Positions 49,560 through 57,745 of a DNA stretch of 64,000 nt are shown in pieces. The notes beneath the pieces were generated by a model. That model did no database searches, was not told the DNA's origin, and was given only the letters and a program-made list of their open reading frames with translations. Position 1 is the first letter of the stretch. Every line of letters begins with the position of its first letter. This DNA is from Streptomyces sp. KL109B (GTDB lineage: Bacteria > Actinomycetota > Actinomycetes > Streptomycetales > Streptomycetaceae). Location: positions 124,001-188,000 of the forward strand of contig NZ_JASERL010000014.1 of assembly GCF_030766935.1 (NCBI RefSeq), in the 5' to 3' direction. A program made the translations under genes and the position numbers.

Positions 49560-51041
49560 GTGACGGACACCAGCGACCGATCCCTGCGGGAGCAGGGCAC
49601 GAGCGGCGAGGAGCCCGGCGGACCAGGACTGCGCAGCGCGCTCAAGCAGCGCCACATGACACTCATCGCGATCGGCGGTGTCATCGGCGCGGGCCTCTTC
49701 GTCGGCAGCCGCGTCGTCATCCAGGACACCGGACCCGCCGCCGTCATCTCCTTCGCGCTCGCCGGCGGCCTGGTCATCCTCGTGATGCGGATGCTCGGCG
49801 AGATGGCCGTGGCCCGCCCCGCCGTCGGCTCCTTCCACGCCTACGCGCGCCTCGCCCTCGGCCCGCTGGGCAGCTTCACCATCGGCTGGCTGTACTGGTA
49901 CTTCTGGGTCAACGTGGTGGCCCTGGAGGCGGTCGCGGGCGCGGAACTCGTCCGTGCCTGGCTCCCGGGCCTCCCGCTGTGGACGATCAGCCTCGCCCTG
50001 ATGCTGATCCTCACCGCGGTCAACATGCTCTCCGTGAAGACCTTCGGCGAGTTCGAGTACTGGTTCTCCTCCATCAAGGTCGCCGCGATCACGGTGTTCC
50101 TCGTCGTCGGCCTCGTCTTCGTCGTCGGCCTGTGGCCCGGCGCGCACGACGCGGGCGGCGTCGACAACCTGACCGCGCACGGCGGCTTCCTGCCGATGGG
50201 CGTCGGACCGGTCCTCACCTCGATCATCCCGGCGGTCGGCTTCTTCACCGGCGCCGAGATCGCCGCGCTCGCCGCCGCCGAGTCCGCGGAACCGGGCCGC
50301 AACGTCGCCCGCGCGACCCGCTCCGTCGTCCTGCGCGTCCTGCTCTTCTACGTGGGCTCGATCTTCCTCGTCGTGGCGATCGTGCCGTGGAGCTCGGACA
50401 AGTTGAACGGCGGCCCGTACATCGCCGCCCTCCAGGAGATCGGCATCCCGGGCGCCGACACCCTCATGCGGATCCTCATCCTGATCGCGGTCCTCTCCTC
50501 CCTCAACGCGGGCCTCTACTCGGCCTCCCGCATCGTCTTCGCTCTCACCCGCGAGGGCGAGGCGCCACGCGGCCTCACCAAACTGAGCGGGAGCGGAGTC
50601 CCGCGCCGCGCCATCCTCCTCGCGACCGTCCTCGGCTACGTCGCCGTGGTCTTCGCCTACGTCTCCCCGGACACGGTCTTCTCGTTCATCGTGCACTCCT
50701 ACGGAGCGGTCGCCCTCTTCGTCTACCTCCTCGTCGCCCTCTCCCAACTGCGCCTGCGCGCACGCCTGGAACGCGAGGACCCCGGCTCCCTGACCCTGAA
50801 GATGTGGGGCTACCCGTACCTGAGCTGGTTCACGATCGGCGCGATGGCCCTCGTCATCCTCGCCATGGCCGTCCTCCCGGCCACCCGCGCCGACTTCGCC
50901 GCGAGCCTCCTCACGGTCGTCGTCGTCCTGGCCTCGTACGCGCTGCTGCGCAGACGGCGCAGGGCGCGCGGCGAGCACCCCACGGACCCGGTCGACACCG
51001 ACCCTGTCGACACCGATCCGGTCAACCGGCCGTCGGCATGA
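49560..51041 (+). CDS. APC family amino acid permease
   Basis: A 493-residue amino acid/polyamine/choline transporter with 12 membrane helices (GABA permease/AAT-like subgroup). Helix 1 carries MTLIAIGGVIGAGLFVGSRVVI, and SFHAYARLALGPLGSFTIGWLYWYFW is the helix 3 motif. GAEIAALAAAESAEPGRNVARA is the conserved loop after helix 6. The C-terminal tail has a triple TDPVD repeat. GTG 49560 follows AAGAGG. Being downstream of ald and tpa, it probably imports taurine, beta-alanine or a related amino acid, though a terminator hairpin separates it from tpa so it may have its own promoter. Confidence 0.88.
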   Translation: MTDTSDRSLREQGTSGEEPGGPGLRSALKQRHMTLIAIGGVIGAGLFVGSRVVIQDTGPAAVISFALAGGLVILVMRMLGEMAVARPAVGSFHAYARLALGPLGSFTIGWLYWYFWVNVVALEAVAGAELVRAWLPGLPLWTISLALMLILTAVNMLSVKTFGEFEYWFSSIKVAAITVFLVVGLVFVVGLWPGAHDAGGVDNLTAHGGFLPMGVGPVLTSIIPAVGFFTGAEIAALAAAESAEPGRNVARATRSVVLRVLLFYVGSIFLVVAIVPWSSDKLNGGPYIAALQEIGIPGADTLMRILILIAVLSSLNAGLYSASRIVFALTREGEAPRGLTKLSGSGVPRRAILLATVLGYVAVVFAYVSPDTVFSFIVHSYGAVALFVYLLVALSQLRLRARLEREDPGSLTLKMWGYPYLSWFTIGAMALVILAMAVLPATRADFAASLLTVVVVLASYALLRRRRRARGEHPTDPVDTDPVDTDPVNRPSA

Positions 51042-51306
51042 ACGCCTTGGCGTGCGCCAGATGCGCCTCCTCGATCTCCGCCTCTGTGAGCACCCGCACC
51101 TCGACGCCGCGGTTCGGTCGCCGCACCAACAGGCCCTCCGCCGTGAGGACGTGAAGCGCCTCTCGCACCGTGCTGCGGGACACCCCGAGGCTCTCCGCGA
51201 CCTGGCTCTCGCGCAGCGACGTGCCGCCCTCGATGGCACCCCGGTACATCTCCTCGCGCAGCGCTTGCCCGCGTCGGCGAGGCGGGCGCCGAGGCCCGGC
51301 CGCCAC
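51022..51306 (-). pseudogene. GntR regulator fragment (DNA-binding half only)
   Basis: A 94-codon remnant. It contains a complete GntR winged helix (RGAIEGGTSLRESQVAESLG, SRSTVREALHVLTAEGLLVRR) and the first strand-helix of the FCD effector domain (LTEAEIEEAHLAHAKAF), where it stops. The ~130-residue effector domain is missing. The first ~15 residues are Arg/Pro-rich and do not look like a natural GntR start, so the 5' end is also suspect. Its 3' end overlaps the APC permease by 20 bases. Next to two other broken genes, it is best read as decay. Confidence 0.72.
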
Positions 51307-51500
51307 TCCCCCGCCGGGGTGCGGAATCCGCGCACGGGCGCGCCGGTCACCTGGCGCAGCCGGTCGGCTTCCCCGATGTCTGGCTCGCCACCGGATCGCA
51401 GGTCGCCGACTGGTGGCGCGCGAACCACCCCGTCAACGACCCCGGCCACCCGGCGGCCCTCTTCGCCGGGCTGCGGTCGAAGCGGGAGCACGCCGTATGA
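51306..51500 (+). pseudogene. 3' remnant of a polysaccharide-deacetylase-like gene
   Basis: In the frame of codon 51345, the translation GHLAQPVGFPDVWLATGSQV, then ADWWRANHP, ending KREHAV with TGA at 51498-51500, resembles the last strand and helix of polysaccharide deacetylase-family proteins (the 'DVWxATG-x-x-A-D-W' end). No start codon or upstream deacetylase sequence exists; what precedes it is the GntR fragment on the other strand. The stop overlaps the next ATG (ATGA), showing that it was once the upstream partner of the MmgE/PrpD gene. Confidence 0.5.
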
Positions 51501-52216
51501 CATCTCCGCGCCCACTCACCCGGCTCGCCCGACACATCACCGGCACCACGTAAGCCGACCTCCCCGAAGCCACCCGCCGCAAAGCCGTACTGCACCTTCT
51601 CGACACCCTGGGCGCCGGGCTCGCGGGCGCGCGCAGCGACGAGAGCCGGATCGCCCTTTCCGTACTTGGCGACGAGCCGGGCGACATCCCCGTGTGGGGG
51701 CGCCCGGAGCGGCTGACACCCCGGGCGGCGGCCCTGGTCAACGGCGTCTCCAGCCACGCCTGCGAGGTCGACGACACGGGTGGCTGCGACCACTCGGGCG
51801 CGGTCGTCGTCCCCGCCACCCTCGCCGCGGCCCAGCTCAGCCTCCCCTACGCGCTGGCCGCCGTCCTCGCCCACGGGCACGCGGGACTCGACGCGTACGC
51901 CGACGGCCGCAGGACCGGGGCGGCGGCCCGTGTCGCCATGGACCGCGTCGAGCTCCAGGTCGACGACGCGATGCCGCCGCAGGACGAGCCCGTCGTCACC
52001 GTCACCCGCACCGACGGGCGACGCCGCTCGCTCCGGGTCACCGAGCCCAGTGGCTCCCCGGGAAACCCGCTCGGCGAAGCGGCCGTCCGGGACAAGTTCC
52101 ACGGTCTCGCCCGCCGCTCGCTCACGCCCGAACGGGCCCGGGAGTTGGAGGGCGCGGTATTCGGCCTGCCCGACGCGAGCGACGCGCGCGGACTCGGCGC
52201 GCTCCTCGTCCCGTAG
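51497..52216 (+). pseudogene. MmgE/PrpD family protein, nonsense mutation plus internal deletion
   Basis: Starts ATG 51497 (MTSPRPLTRLARHITGTT) and meets an in-frame TAA at codon 19, after which the family sequence continues in the same frame: ADLPEATRRKAVLHLLDTLG, AALVNGVSSHACEVDD, PATLAAAQ. It then jumps directly to LSLPYALAAVLAHGHAGLDAY, a segment normally about 200 residues later, and ends with the family's C-terminal ENPLS-like region (GNPLGEAAVRDKFHGLA). It therefore carries both a nonsense codon and a large in-frame deletion. PrpD-like enzymes are 2-methylcitrate or aconitate-type dehydratases. Confidence 0.8.
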
Positions 52217-52302
52217 GGCCTGTCCTGGCGGCCCCGGCGCACGCCCCCCCCACGCGTATGTTGACGGACGAGCCCGCCCGTGCCGCGCATCAAGGAGGCC
52301 GC

Positions 52303-53766
52303 GTGAACAGCCAGTGCGTCCTACGGGACAACCGCACCATCGACCCCTCCGCCACCATGGCCCAGTACCTCGACCGCGCCCTCACCCTCCCCGAAGGCGT
52401 TGGCACACTCCGCGTCGAGCTGGACTTCCACAAGGTCACGGACCGCTTCCAGCTCTACGCCGCCGCCCTCGACCCCGTCGGGTTCCTGCGCGGCCACGTC
52501 CAGTGCCCCGGCGACCCCGGGCCCAGGCGGCTGACCTTCGAGGTGGGGGAGGGACGGGCCAGTCCCGGCTGCCACCCGGGGCCGCTGCCCGCGGGGGAGT
52601 GGACGATCCGCGTCGACCTCGACCGGTTCACGCAAGGCGGCGACTACGAGCTGCGGGTGTACGTGACGGACACGGCGGCCGGCACCCCAACACCGGCTCC
52701 TGGTGGGCGAGTTGTGCGCAGCGCTACCAAGCCGTCACCCCAGTCGCCACTCCAGTCGCCATCCCAGTCGCCACCCGCCTGGCTGCGCGGCGAACTCCAT
52801 TCGCACTCGCTCCACAGCGACGGCTCCGCCGACCTCCCCACCCTGCTCGACGCCGCACGCGCCGCCGGGCTCGACTTCCTCGCCGTCAGCGACCACTACA
52901 CGTCGAGCCACTGGGCGCAGCTCACGAGCCTGGAGGAACAGGGGGCCGCCGACGGTCTCGTCCTGCTCCGCTCCATCGAGCTGACCTCCCACTTCGGCCA
53001 CGCCAACCTGCACGGCCTGACCCGGTGGCCCGGAACGTACGTCGACGCCGAAGGATGGGACTTCGCCGACGCCGCCCGCGACGTCCACGACCAAGGCGGA
53101 CTCGTGGGCGTCAACCACCCTTTCAGCGGCCGCCAGGCCTGGCGCAGGGACGACCACACCTGGGACGACATCGACCTCCTGGAGATCGACAACTTCGGCC
53201 AAGGGGCCAATAACGACGCGGCCGTCGGGCTGTGGGACCGCCTCCTCGCCGCCGGTCACCACATCACGGGCGTCGCCGGCACCGACTGCCACCACCCCCG
53301 GAAACCGGAACACCGACTCGGTCAAGTCACCACCCACGTACGGGCCGAGCCCACCCGCGAGGGCATCATCGGTGCGCTCCGGGCGGGCGACGCGTACGTG
53401 TCGCGAGGCGCCGGGCTGCGGCTGGCCGCCCACACGGACGGCGGCGGGCGCTGCGGCATGGGCGGGAGCGTGCCGCTGGACGGGGGACCCCTGCACCTCG
53501 ACGTACACCTCGACACACCCCGCCCCGCCGTGCTGTTCGTCCTGCGCGGCGGGCTGCTGTGGCACATGGAACCCGTCGACGCCGAGGGGCCCGCGCACCT
53601 CCGCGTGACCGACTCGCGCCCGCTGCCCGGCCCCTACCGCGCCGAACTGCACGCCGCCAGCGACGACCCGTACTTCTGGGCCTCGTGCAACCGCTCGCAC
53701 GCCTCCGCCCTCGCCGCCTCCAACCCCGTGTGGGCCACCCCCGCCACCCCCGCCCTCTGGCCGTGA
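52303..53766 (+). CDS. CehA/McbA family metallohydrolase (PHP domain)
   Basis: A 487-residue protein. Residues ~1-130 form a beta-rich N-terminal domain (EWTIRVDLDRFTQGGDYELRV). A Ser/Pro/Gln linker with repeats follows (about 140-165). Residues ~165-370 are a PHP phosphoesterase-like domain: GELHSHSLHSDG (H-x-H), DFLAVSDHYTS, VGVNHPFSG and VAGTDCHHP, the complete set of metal ligands. Carbaryl hydrolases CehA and McbA belong here, and other members act on phosphodiesters. GTG 52303 follows AAGGAGG. It starts 87 bases after the PrpD remnant and is followed by an aminotransferase gene after 62 bases. Confidence 0.83.
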   Translation: MNSQCVLRDNRTIDPSATMAQYLDRALTLPEGVGTLRVELDFHKVTDRFQLYAAALDPVGFLRGHVQCPGDPGPRRLTFEVGEGRASPGCHPGPLPAGEWTIRVDLDRFTQGGDYELRVYVTDTAAGTPTPAPGGRVVRSATKPSPQSPLQSPSQSPPAWLRGELHSHSLHSDGSADLPTLLDAARAAGLDFLAVSDHYTSSHWAQLTSLEEQGAADGLVLLRSIELTSHFGHANLHGLTRWPGTYVDAEGWDFADAARDVHDQGGLVGVNHPFSGRQAWRRDDHTWDDIDLLEIDNFGQGANNDAAVGLWDRLLAAGHHITGVAGTDCHHPRKPEHRLGQVTTHVRAEPTREGIIGALRAGDAYVSRGAGLRLAAHTDGGGRCGMGGSVPLDGGPLHLDVHLDTPRPAVLFVLRGGLLWHMEPVDAEGPAHLRVTDSRPLPGPYRAELHAASDDPYFWASCNRSHASALAASNPVWATPATPALWP

Positions 53767-53828
53767 CGGACCCGCGGGTGACACCATCGCCCGGACCGAC
53801 CCCGTCATCGGACGACCCGCGGAGCGAC

Positions 53829-55013
53829 ATGTCTTCCCACCCCCTCGACGCCTGGGCCCTCGACCCCGACGTACGCCACCTCAACCACGGCTCCTTCGGC
53901 GCCGTGCCCCGAGTCGCCCTCGACGCGCTGCGGGAGTTGCGTACGGAGATGGAGGGCAACCCGTGCCGGTGGTTCCGCGGGCTCCCGGAGCGGGTGGCGC
54001 CGGCCCGCGCGGAACTCGCCCGGCACCTGCGCGTCACCCCCGACACGCTCGCGCTCGTCCCCAACGCCAGCGCGGGTGTCAGCACGGTCCTCGGCGGGGT
54101 CGAACTCCCCGCCGGCAGCGAGGTGTTGCTGACGGACCACTCGTACGGCGCCGTCACCATGGGAGTGCGGCGCGCGGCCGAGCGTGCGGGCGCGCGGGTG
54201 CGGACCCTGCACATACCGCTCGACGCGACGCCCGAGGACATCGCCGCGCGCTTCGCCGACGCCCTCCGCGACAGCGCGGCACCGACCTCCCTCGTCGTCG
54301 TCGACCAGGTCACCTCGGCGACGGCCCGGCTCTTCCCGGTCGCCGACATCGCCGCGCACGCCCACGCGGCCGGCGCCCTCGTGCTCGTCGACGGGGCGCA
54401 CGCGCCGGGCATGCTCGCCGACCCGGTCGCGGACGCGGGCGAGGCCGACTTCTGGGTGGGCAACCTGCACAAATGGCCCTGCGCGCCGCGCGGCACGGCG
54501 GCCCTCGTGGCGCGCGGCGACCTGGCCCAGCGGCTGTACCCGCTGACGGACTCCTGGGGCGCGCCGTACCCCTTCCCCGAGCGGTTCGACCATCAGGGCA
54601 CGCTGGACCTCACGCCGTGGCTCGCGGCGCCGCGCTCCCTGGACTTCGTCGAGGAACGCTTCGGCTGGGACACCGCGCGCCACCGGATGGCCGAACTCGC
54701 CGGGCAGGCACAGAAGTTGCTCGCCGACGCGCTGGGCGTGGACACCGCCGCCGTCGACGGCAGCCCGGCCCCCGCCATGCGCCTCGTCCCACTGCCCGAG
54801 GGGACCGCCACCGACCAGGACGCCGCGCACGCCCTGCAACACCACATCGCCGACGCCATCGGCTGCGAGACCGCCGTCACGACCTGGAACGGCCGCGGCT
54901 TCCTCCGCCTGTCCGCACACCTCTACAACGACCTCGACGACTACGCGTACTTGGCCGACCGGCTGCCCGCGGCACTGGCCCAGTTCTCCGGGCGCCACGT
55001 CCACTCCGGTTAA
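53829..55013 (+). CDS. class V aminotransferase (isopenicillin-N-epimerase-like)
   Basis: A 394-residue fold-type I PLP enzyme. HLNHGSFGAVP (about 18-28) is the N-terminal motif of the epimerase/cysteine-desulfurase-like group, NASAGVSTVLGG binds the phosphate, ALVLVDGAHAPGM holds the pyridine Asp, and the PLP lysine is in WVGNLHKWPCAPRGTAAL (about 217). The family includes isopenicillin N epimerase and cysteine lyase-like enzymes; no beta-lactam genes are present, so the substrate is open. ATG 53829 has GGAG 5 bases upstream. Probably in one operon with the CehA-like gene and the ARMT1-like gene. Confidence 0.85.
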   Translation: MSSHPLDAWALDPDVRHLNHGSFGAVPRVALDALRELRTEMEGNPCRWFRGLPERVAPARAELARHLRVTPDTLALVPNASAGVSTVLGGVELPAGSEVLLTDHSYGAVTMGVRRAAERAGARVRTLHIPLDATPEDIAARFADALRDSAAPTSLVVVDQVTSATARLFPVADIAAHAHAAGALVLVDGAHAPGMLADPVADAGEADFWVGNLHKWPCAPRGTAALVARGDLAQRLYPLTDSWGAPYPFPERFDHQGTLDLTPWLAAPRSLDFVEERFGWDTARHRMAELAGQAQKLLADALGVDTAAVDGSPAPAMRLVPLPEGTATDQDAAHALQHHIADAIGCETAVTTWNGRGFLRLSAHLYNDLDDYAYLADRLPAALAQFSGRHVHSG

Positions 55014-55049
55014 GGTCGGGACCCACCCCACCTCGGAGGACACCCACCG

Positions 55050-56225
55050 ATGCCCGACACCCCGACCGCCCCCGTCATCCACGGCGACGTCCCCGGCTCC
55101 TTCGCCCGCGCCGTCCTCGCCGAGCGGCACCCCGCGCTCATCGAGAAGGTGCGCGCCGCGTTCCCGTACGGCCCGCACCAGCACCGCGCCCTCGACGCGC
55201 TGCTGCGGAACACCGCGGACGGAGTGATCGAACCGCTCGACGACACCGCGCACGACCGCGAGCGCTGGGAGGCGTGGGGCGGCGAGTGGTTCGGGCGGCC
55301 GTGGTTCGACGCGCCGTTCCTGTGGGCGGAGAGCTACTTCTACCGCCAACTCCTCGGCGCCGTCGGCTACTTCACCGAAGGGGCCTGGCAGGGCGTCGAC
55401 CCGTTCCAGCCGTTCAAGCGGGCCGAGCTCGACACACCCGAGACCGAGGCCGAACTCGCCGCGGTCGACCGGCTCGCCACCGCCTCCGAAGCCGAGCGGG
55501 AGCGCGGCCTGCTCCTCGGCGCGCTCTGGGGCAACCGCGCCGACCTCGGCTTCCGGATCGACGCGGGCGGCGCCGACCCGGGCGCCGACACCCGGCTCGT
55601 CGCCGACGACTCCGACGCGGTCTGGGCCGCCCTGCCGAAGGGCGGCGGCGCCACGGTCAGCCTCGTCGCGGACAACTCCGGACGCGAACTCCTCGCCGAC
55701 CTGCTGCTCGCCGACCACCTCCTCACCCACGGCCGCGCCGCACGCGTCGAGCTTCAGGTCAAGCCGTACCCGTACTACGTCTCCGACGCCATGACCGCCG
55801 ACGTCGTCGACTGCGTACGGCATCTGACACGCGCGGGCGGCGGCGCGGCCGAGGCCGGTGGGCGGCTGTGGGCGGCGATGGGGGACGGGCGGCTGCTCCT
55901 GCGCGCCCACCCGTTCTCCTGCGCGCCGCTGCCGTACGCCGACATGCCCGACGACCTGCGCGCCGAGTTCGCCGCGACGACGCTGACCGTACTGAAGGGC
56001 GACCTCAACTACCGGCGCCTGGTGGGGGACCGCCTGTGGGAGCCGACCACGTCGTTCGCCGAGCGCACCGCGTACTGGCCCACCCCGGTGGTCGCGCTGC
56101 GCACGCTGAAGTCCGACGTGATCGTGGGGCTCGACCCGGAGGTCCGGGGCGCACTGGACGCCGCCGAACCCCACCAGAAGTGGCGGGTCAGCGGCGCCCA
56201 CGCCCTCGTACAGGCACACACGTAG
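55050..56225 (+). CDS. DUF89/ARMT1 family damage-control phosphatase
   Basis: A 391-residue protein. Family motifs in order: FYRQLLGAVGYF near 95, SLVADNSGRELLADLLLADHL (about 210-230; Asp-Asn metal site), VLKGDLNYRRL (about 312-322; the GDLNYR motif of ARMT1-type DUF89), and ALRTLKSDVIVGL (about 350-362). Members are cobalt/nickel-dependent phosphatases that hydrolyse phosphorylated metabolites such as fructose-1-phosphate as metabolic damage control. ATG 55050 follows GGAGGACACCC. It follows the aminotransferase by 36 bases; the shared role is not obvious. Confidence 0.88.
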   Translation: MPDTPTAPVIHGDVPGSFARAVLAERHPALIEKVRAAFPYGPHQHRALDALLRNTADGVIEPLDDTAHDRERWEAWGGEWFGRPWFDAPFLWAESYFYRQLLGAVGYFTEGAWQGVDPFQPFKRAELDTPETEAELAAVDRLATASEAERERGLLLGALWGNRADLGFRIDAGGADPGADTRLVADDSDAVWAALPKGGGATVSLVADNSGRELLADLLLADHLLTHGRAARVELQVKPYPYYVSDAMTADVVDCVRHLTRAGGGAAEAGGRLWAAMGDGRLLLRAHPFSCAPLPYADMPDDLRAEFAATTLTVLKGDLNYRRLVGDRLWEPTTSFAERTAYWPTPVVALRTLKSDVIVGLDPEVRGALDAAEPHQKWRVSGAHALVQAHT

Positions 56226-56229
56226 CGCG

Positions 56230-57609
56230 TCAGGCGGTGCGCTCCAGCGTCTCCAGGGACCGGCCCGCCGTCTCCCGGACGAACGCCGCCGTGAACGCGA
56301 ACGCCAGCACGCAGATCCCCGCGAAGAGCGCGAACGCCACGCCCGCGCCCGCCGTCAACAGCACAGGGAAGACCAGCGAGACGACGAAGTTCGCGGCCCA
56401 GTTGGTGCCCGAGCCGACACTGACGCCGACGCTGCGCACCCGCAGCGGGAACAGCTCCGGCAGCATCACCCACAGCAGCGGCGCCCAGCTCAGCGAGTAG
56501 GCGACCTTGAAGAGGGCGAGGCTGCCCACGGCCGCGACCTGCCCGAACGTGTCGTGCAGCAGGCCGAGCGAGAACACCGCGCACAGCGTGCTCATGCTGA
56601 CGATCATCAGGACCAGCCCGGTCAGTAGCAGCGGCTTGCGGCCCACCCGGTCGACCAGGCGGCCCGTCACGAACGTCGTGACGATGGAGAGGAGGCCGAG
56701 GCCGACGCTGTTGAGGAGGGCGGCGGAGTCCCCGAAACCGGCCGCCTTCAGGATCGTCGGCGCGTAGAACACGATCGTGTTGGAGCCGATGACCTGCTGG
56801 ATGACCGCCATCGCGACGGCGACGCAGAGCCCGCGCCGCACCCGGAGGTCCGCGAACAGCTCCTTCAGACGGCCCCGGCGCTCGTCCGCACTCTGCGCGG
56901 CGGCGCGGATGTCCCGCAGCTCGGCCTCCGCCTCCTCCTCGGTGTGCAGCCGCAGCAGCACGGCCTTGGCGTCGTCCGCGCGCCCGTGCGCCACCAGCCA
57001 GCGCGGGGTCTCCGGCTGCGTCCACATCCCGGCGAACAGCACGGCGGCGGGGACGATCGCGAGACCGAGCATCCAGCGCCAGGCACCGGCGTCGGAGAGG
57101 AGGTACGAGATGAGGTACGACACGAAGATGCCGACCGCGATCATCATCTGGTTGAGCGTGGAGACCCGGCCGCGGATGCGCGTCGGCGCCAGCTCGGAGA
57201 GATAGCTGGGGATCACGGACGAGGACAGGCCGACGGCCACACCCGTGATCACCCGGAACGCGATCAGCGGCCACGGCCCCGCGGCCAGCGCCATGCCGAG
57301 CGCGCCCGCCCCGAACACCACGGCCGTGCCGAGCATCACCGGGCGGCGCCCCCAGCGGTCGGTGGCGGGCCCCGCCGCGAAGCAGCCGGCGATCGCGCCG
57401 ATCATCAGCGAGCTGACGAACGCGCCCTGCATCCACGCGCTCAGCCCCAGATCCCGGGTGAGGAACAGCTGGGCGCCCGCCACGATGCCCATGTCGTACC
57501 CCGACAGCAGACCGCCGAAGGCGCCACAGAGATAGAGCAGAAGTGTACGGCGTGATCGGACATCCGCGCCCGGTGCGTCGGACACCTGGGTCCGGGTGAC
57601 GGCAGGCAT
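56230..57609 (-). CDS. sugar porter MFS transporter
   Basis: A 459-residue sugar porter with 12 membrane helices. Motifs: GGLLSGYDMGIVAGAQ in helix 1, ATDRWGRRPVML and VDRVGRKPLLL after helices 2 and 8, PETPRWLVAHGRADDAK in the central loop, QQVIGSNTIVFYAPTIL in helix 7, and a C-terminal RETAGRSLETLE (the PETKG-type motif). The last is weakened (RETAG), as often in actinobacteria. ATG 57609 follows GGGAG. It diverges from the ROK regulator and sulfatase operon, so it probably takes up the monosaccharide released or desulfated by them. Confidence 0.9.
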   Translation of the reverse strand: MPAVTRTQVSDAPGADVRSRRTLLLYLCGAFGGLLSGYDMGIVAGAQLFLTRDLGLSAWMQGAFVSSLMIGAIAGCFAAGPATDRWGRRPVMLGTAVVFGAGALGMALAAGPWPLIAFRVITGVAVGLSSSVIPSYLSELAPTRIRGRVSTLNQMMIAVGIFVSYLISYLLSDAGAWRWMLGLAIVPAAVLFAGMWTQPETPRWLVAHGRADDAKAVLLRLHTEEEAEAELRDIRAAAQSADERRGRLKELFADLRVRRGLCVAVAMAVIQQVIGSNTIVFYAPTILKAAGFGDSAALLNSVGLGLLSIVTTFVTGRLVDRVGRKPLLLTGLVLMIVSMSTLCAVFSLGLLHDTFGQVAAVGSLALFKVAYSLSWAPLLWVMLPELFPLRVRSVGVSVGSGTNWAANFVVSLVFPVLLTAGAGVAFALFAGICVLAFAFTAAFVRETAGRSLETLERTA

Positions 57610-57657
57610 GAACAGCTCCCTTGCTGGTCGGCTCCGCATCATTAGCGTCAACACTCC

Positions 57658-57719
57658 GACGAAAATCAAGGGGGTAGCGACCAGCACTTTTGATTTCTGT
57701 CGCGAGTCTTGACGAAAAT
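57658..57719. promoter_or_regulatory. ROK operator candidates in the divergent spacer
   Basis: GACGAAAATCAAG (57658-57670) and, inverted, CTTTTGATTTCTGTC (57687-57701) share GAC-NN-AAATCAA; a third half-copy, GACGAAAAT, is at 57711-57719. The AT-rich palindrome between porter and regulator is the expected site for the ROK repressor. Confidence 0.5.
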
Positions 57720-57745
57720 GCCGGAGGCGGGGGAGTATCCGACGC

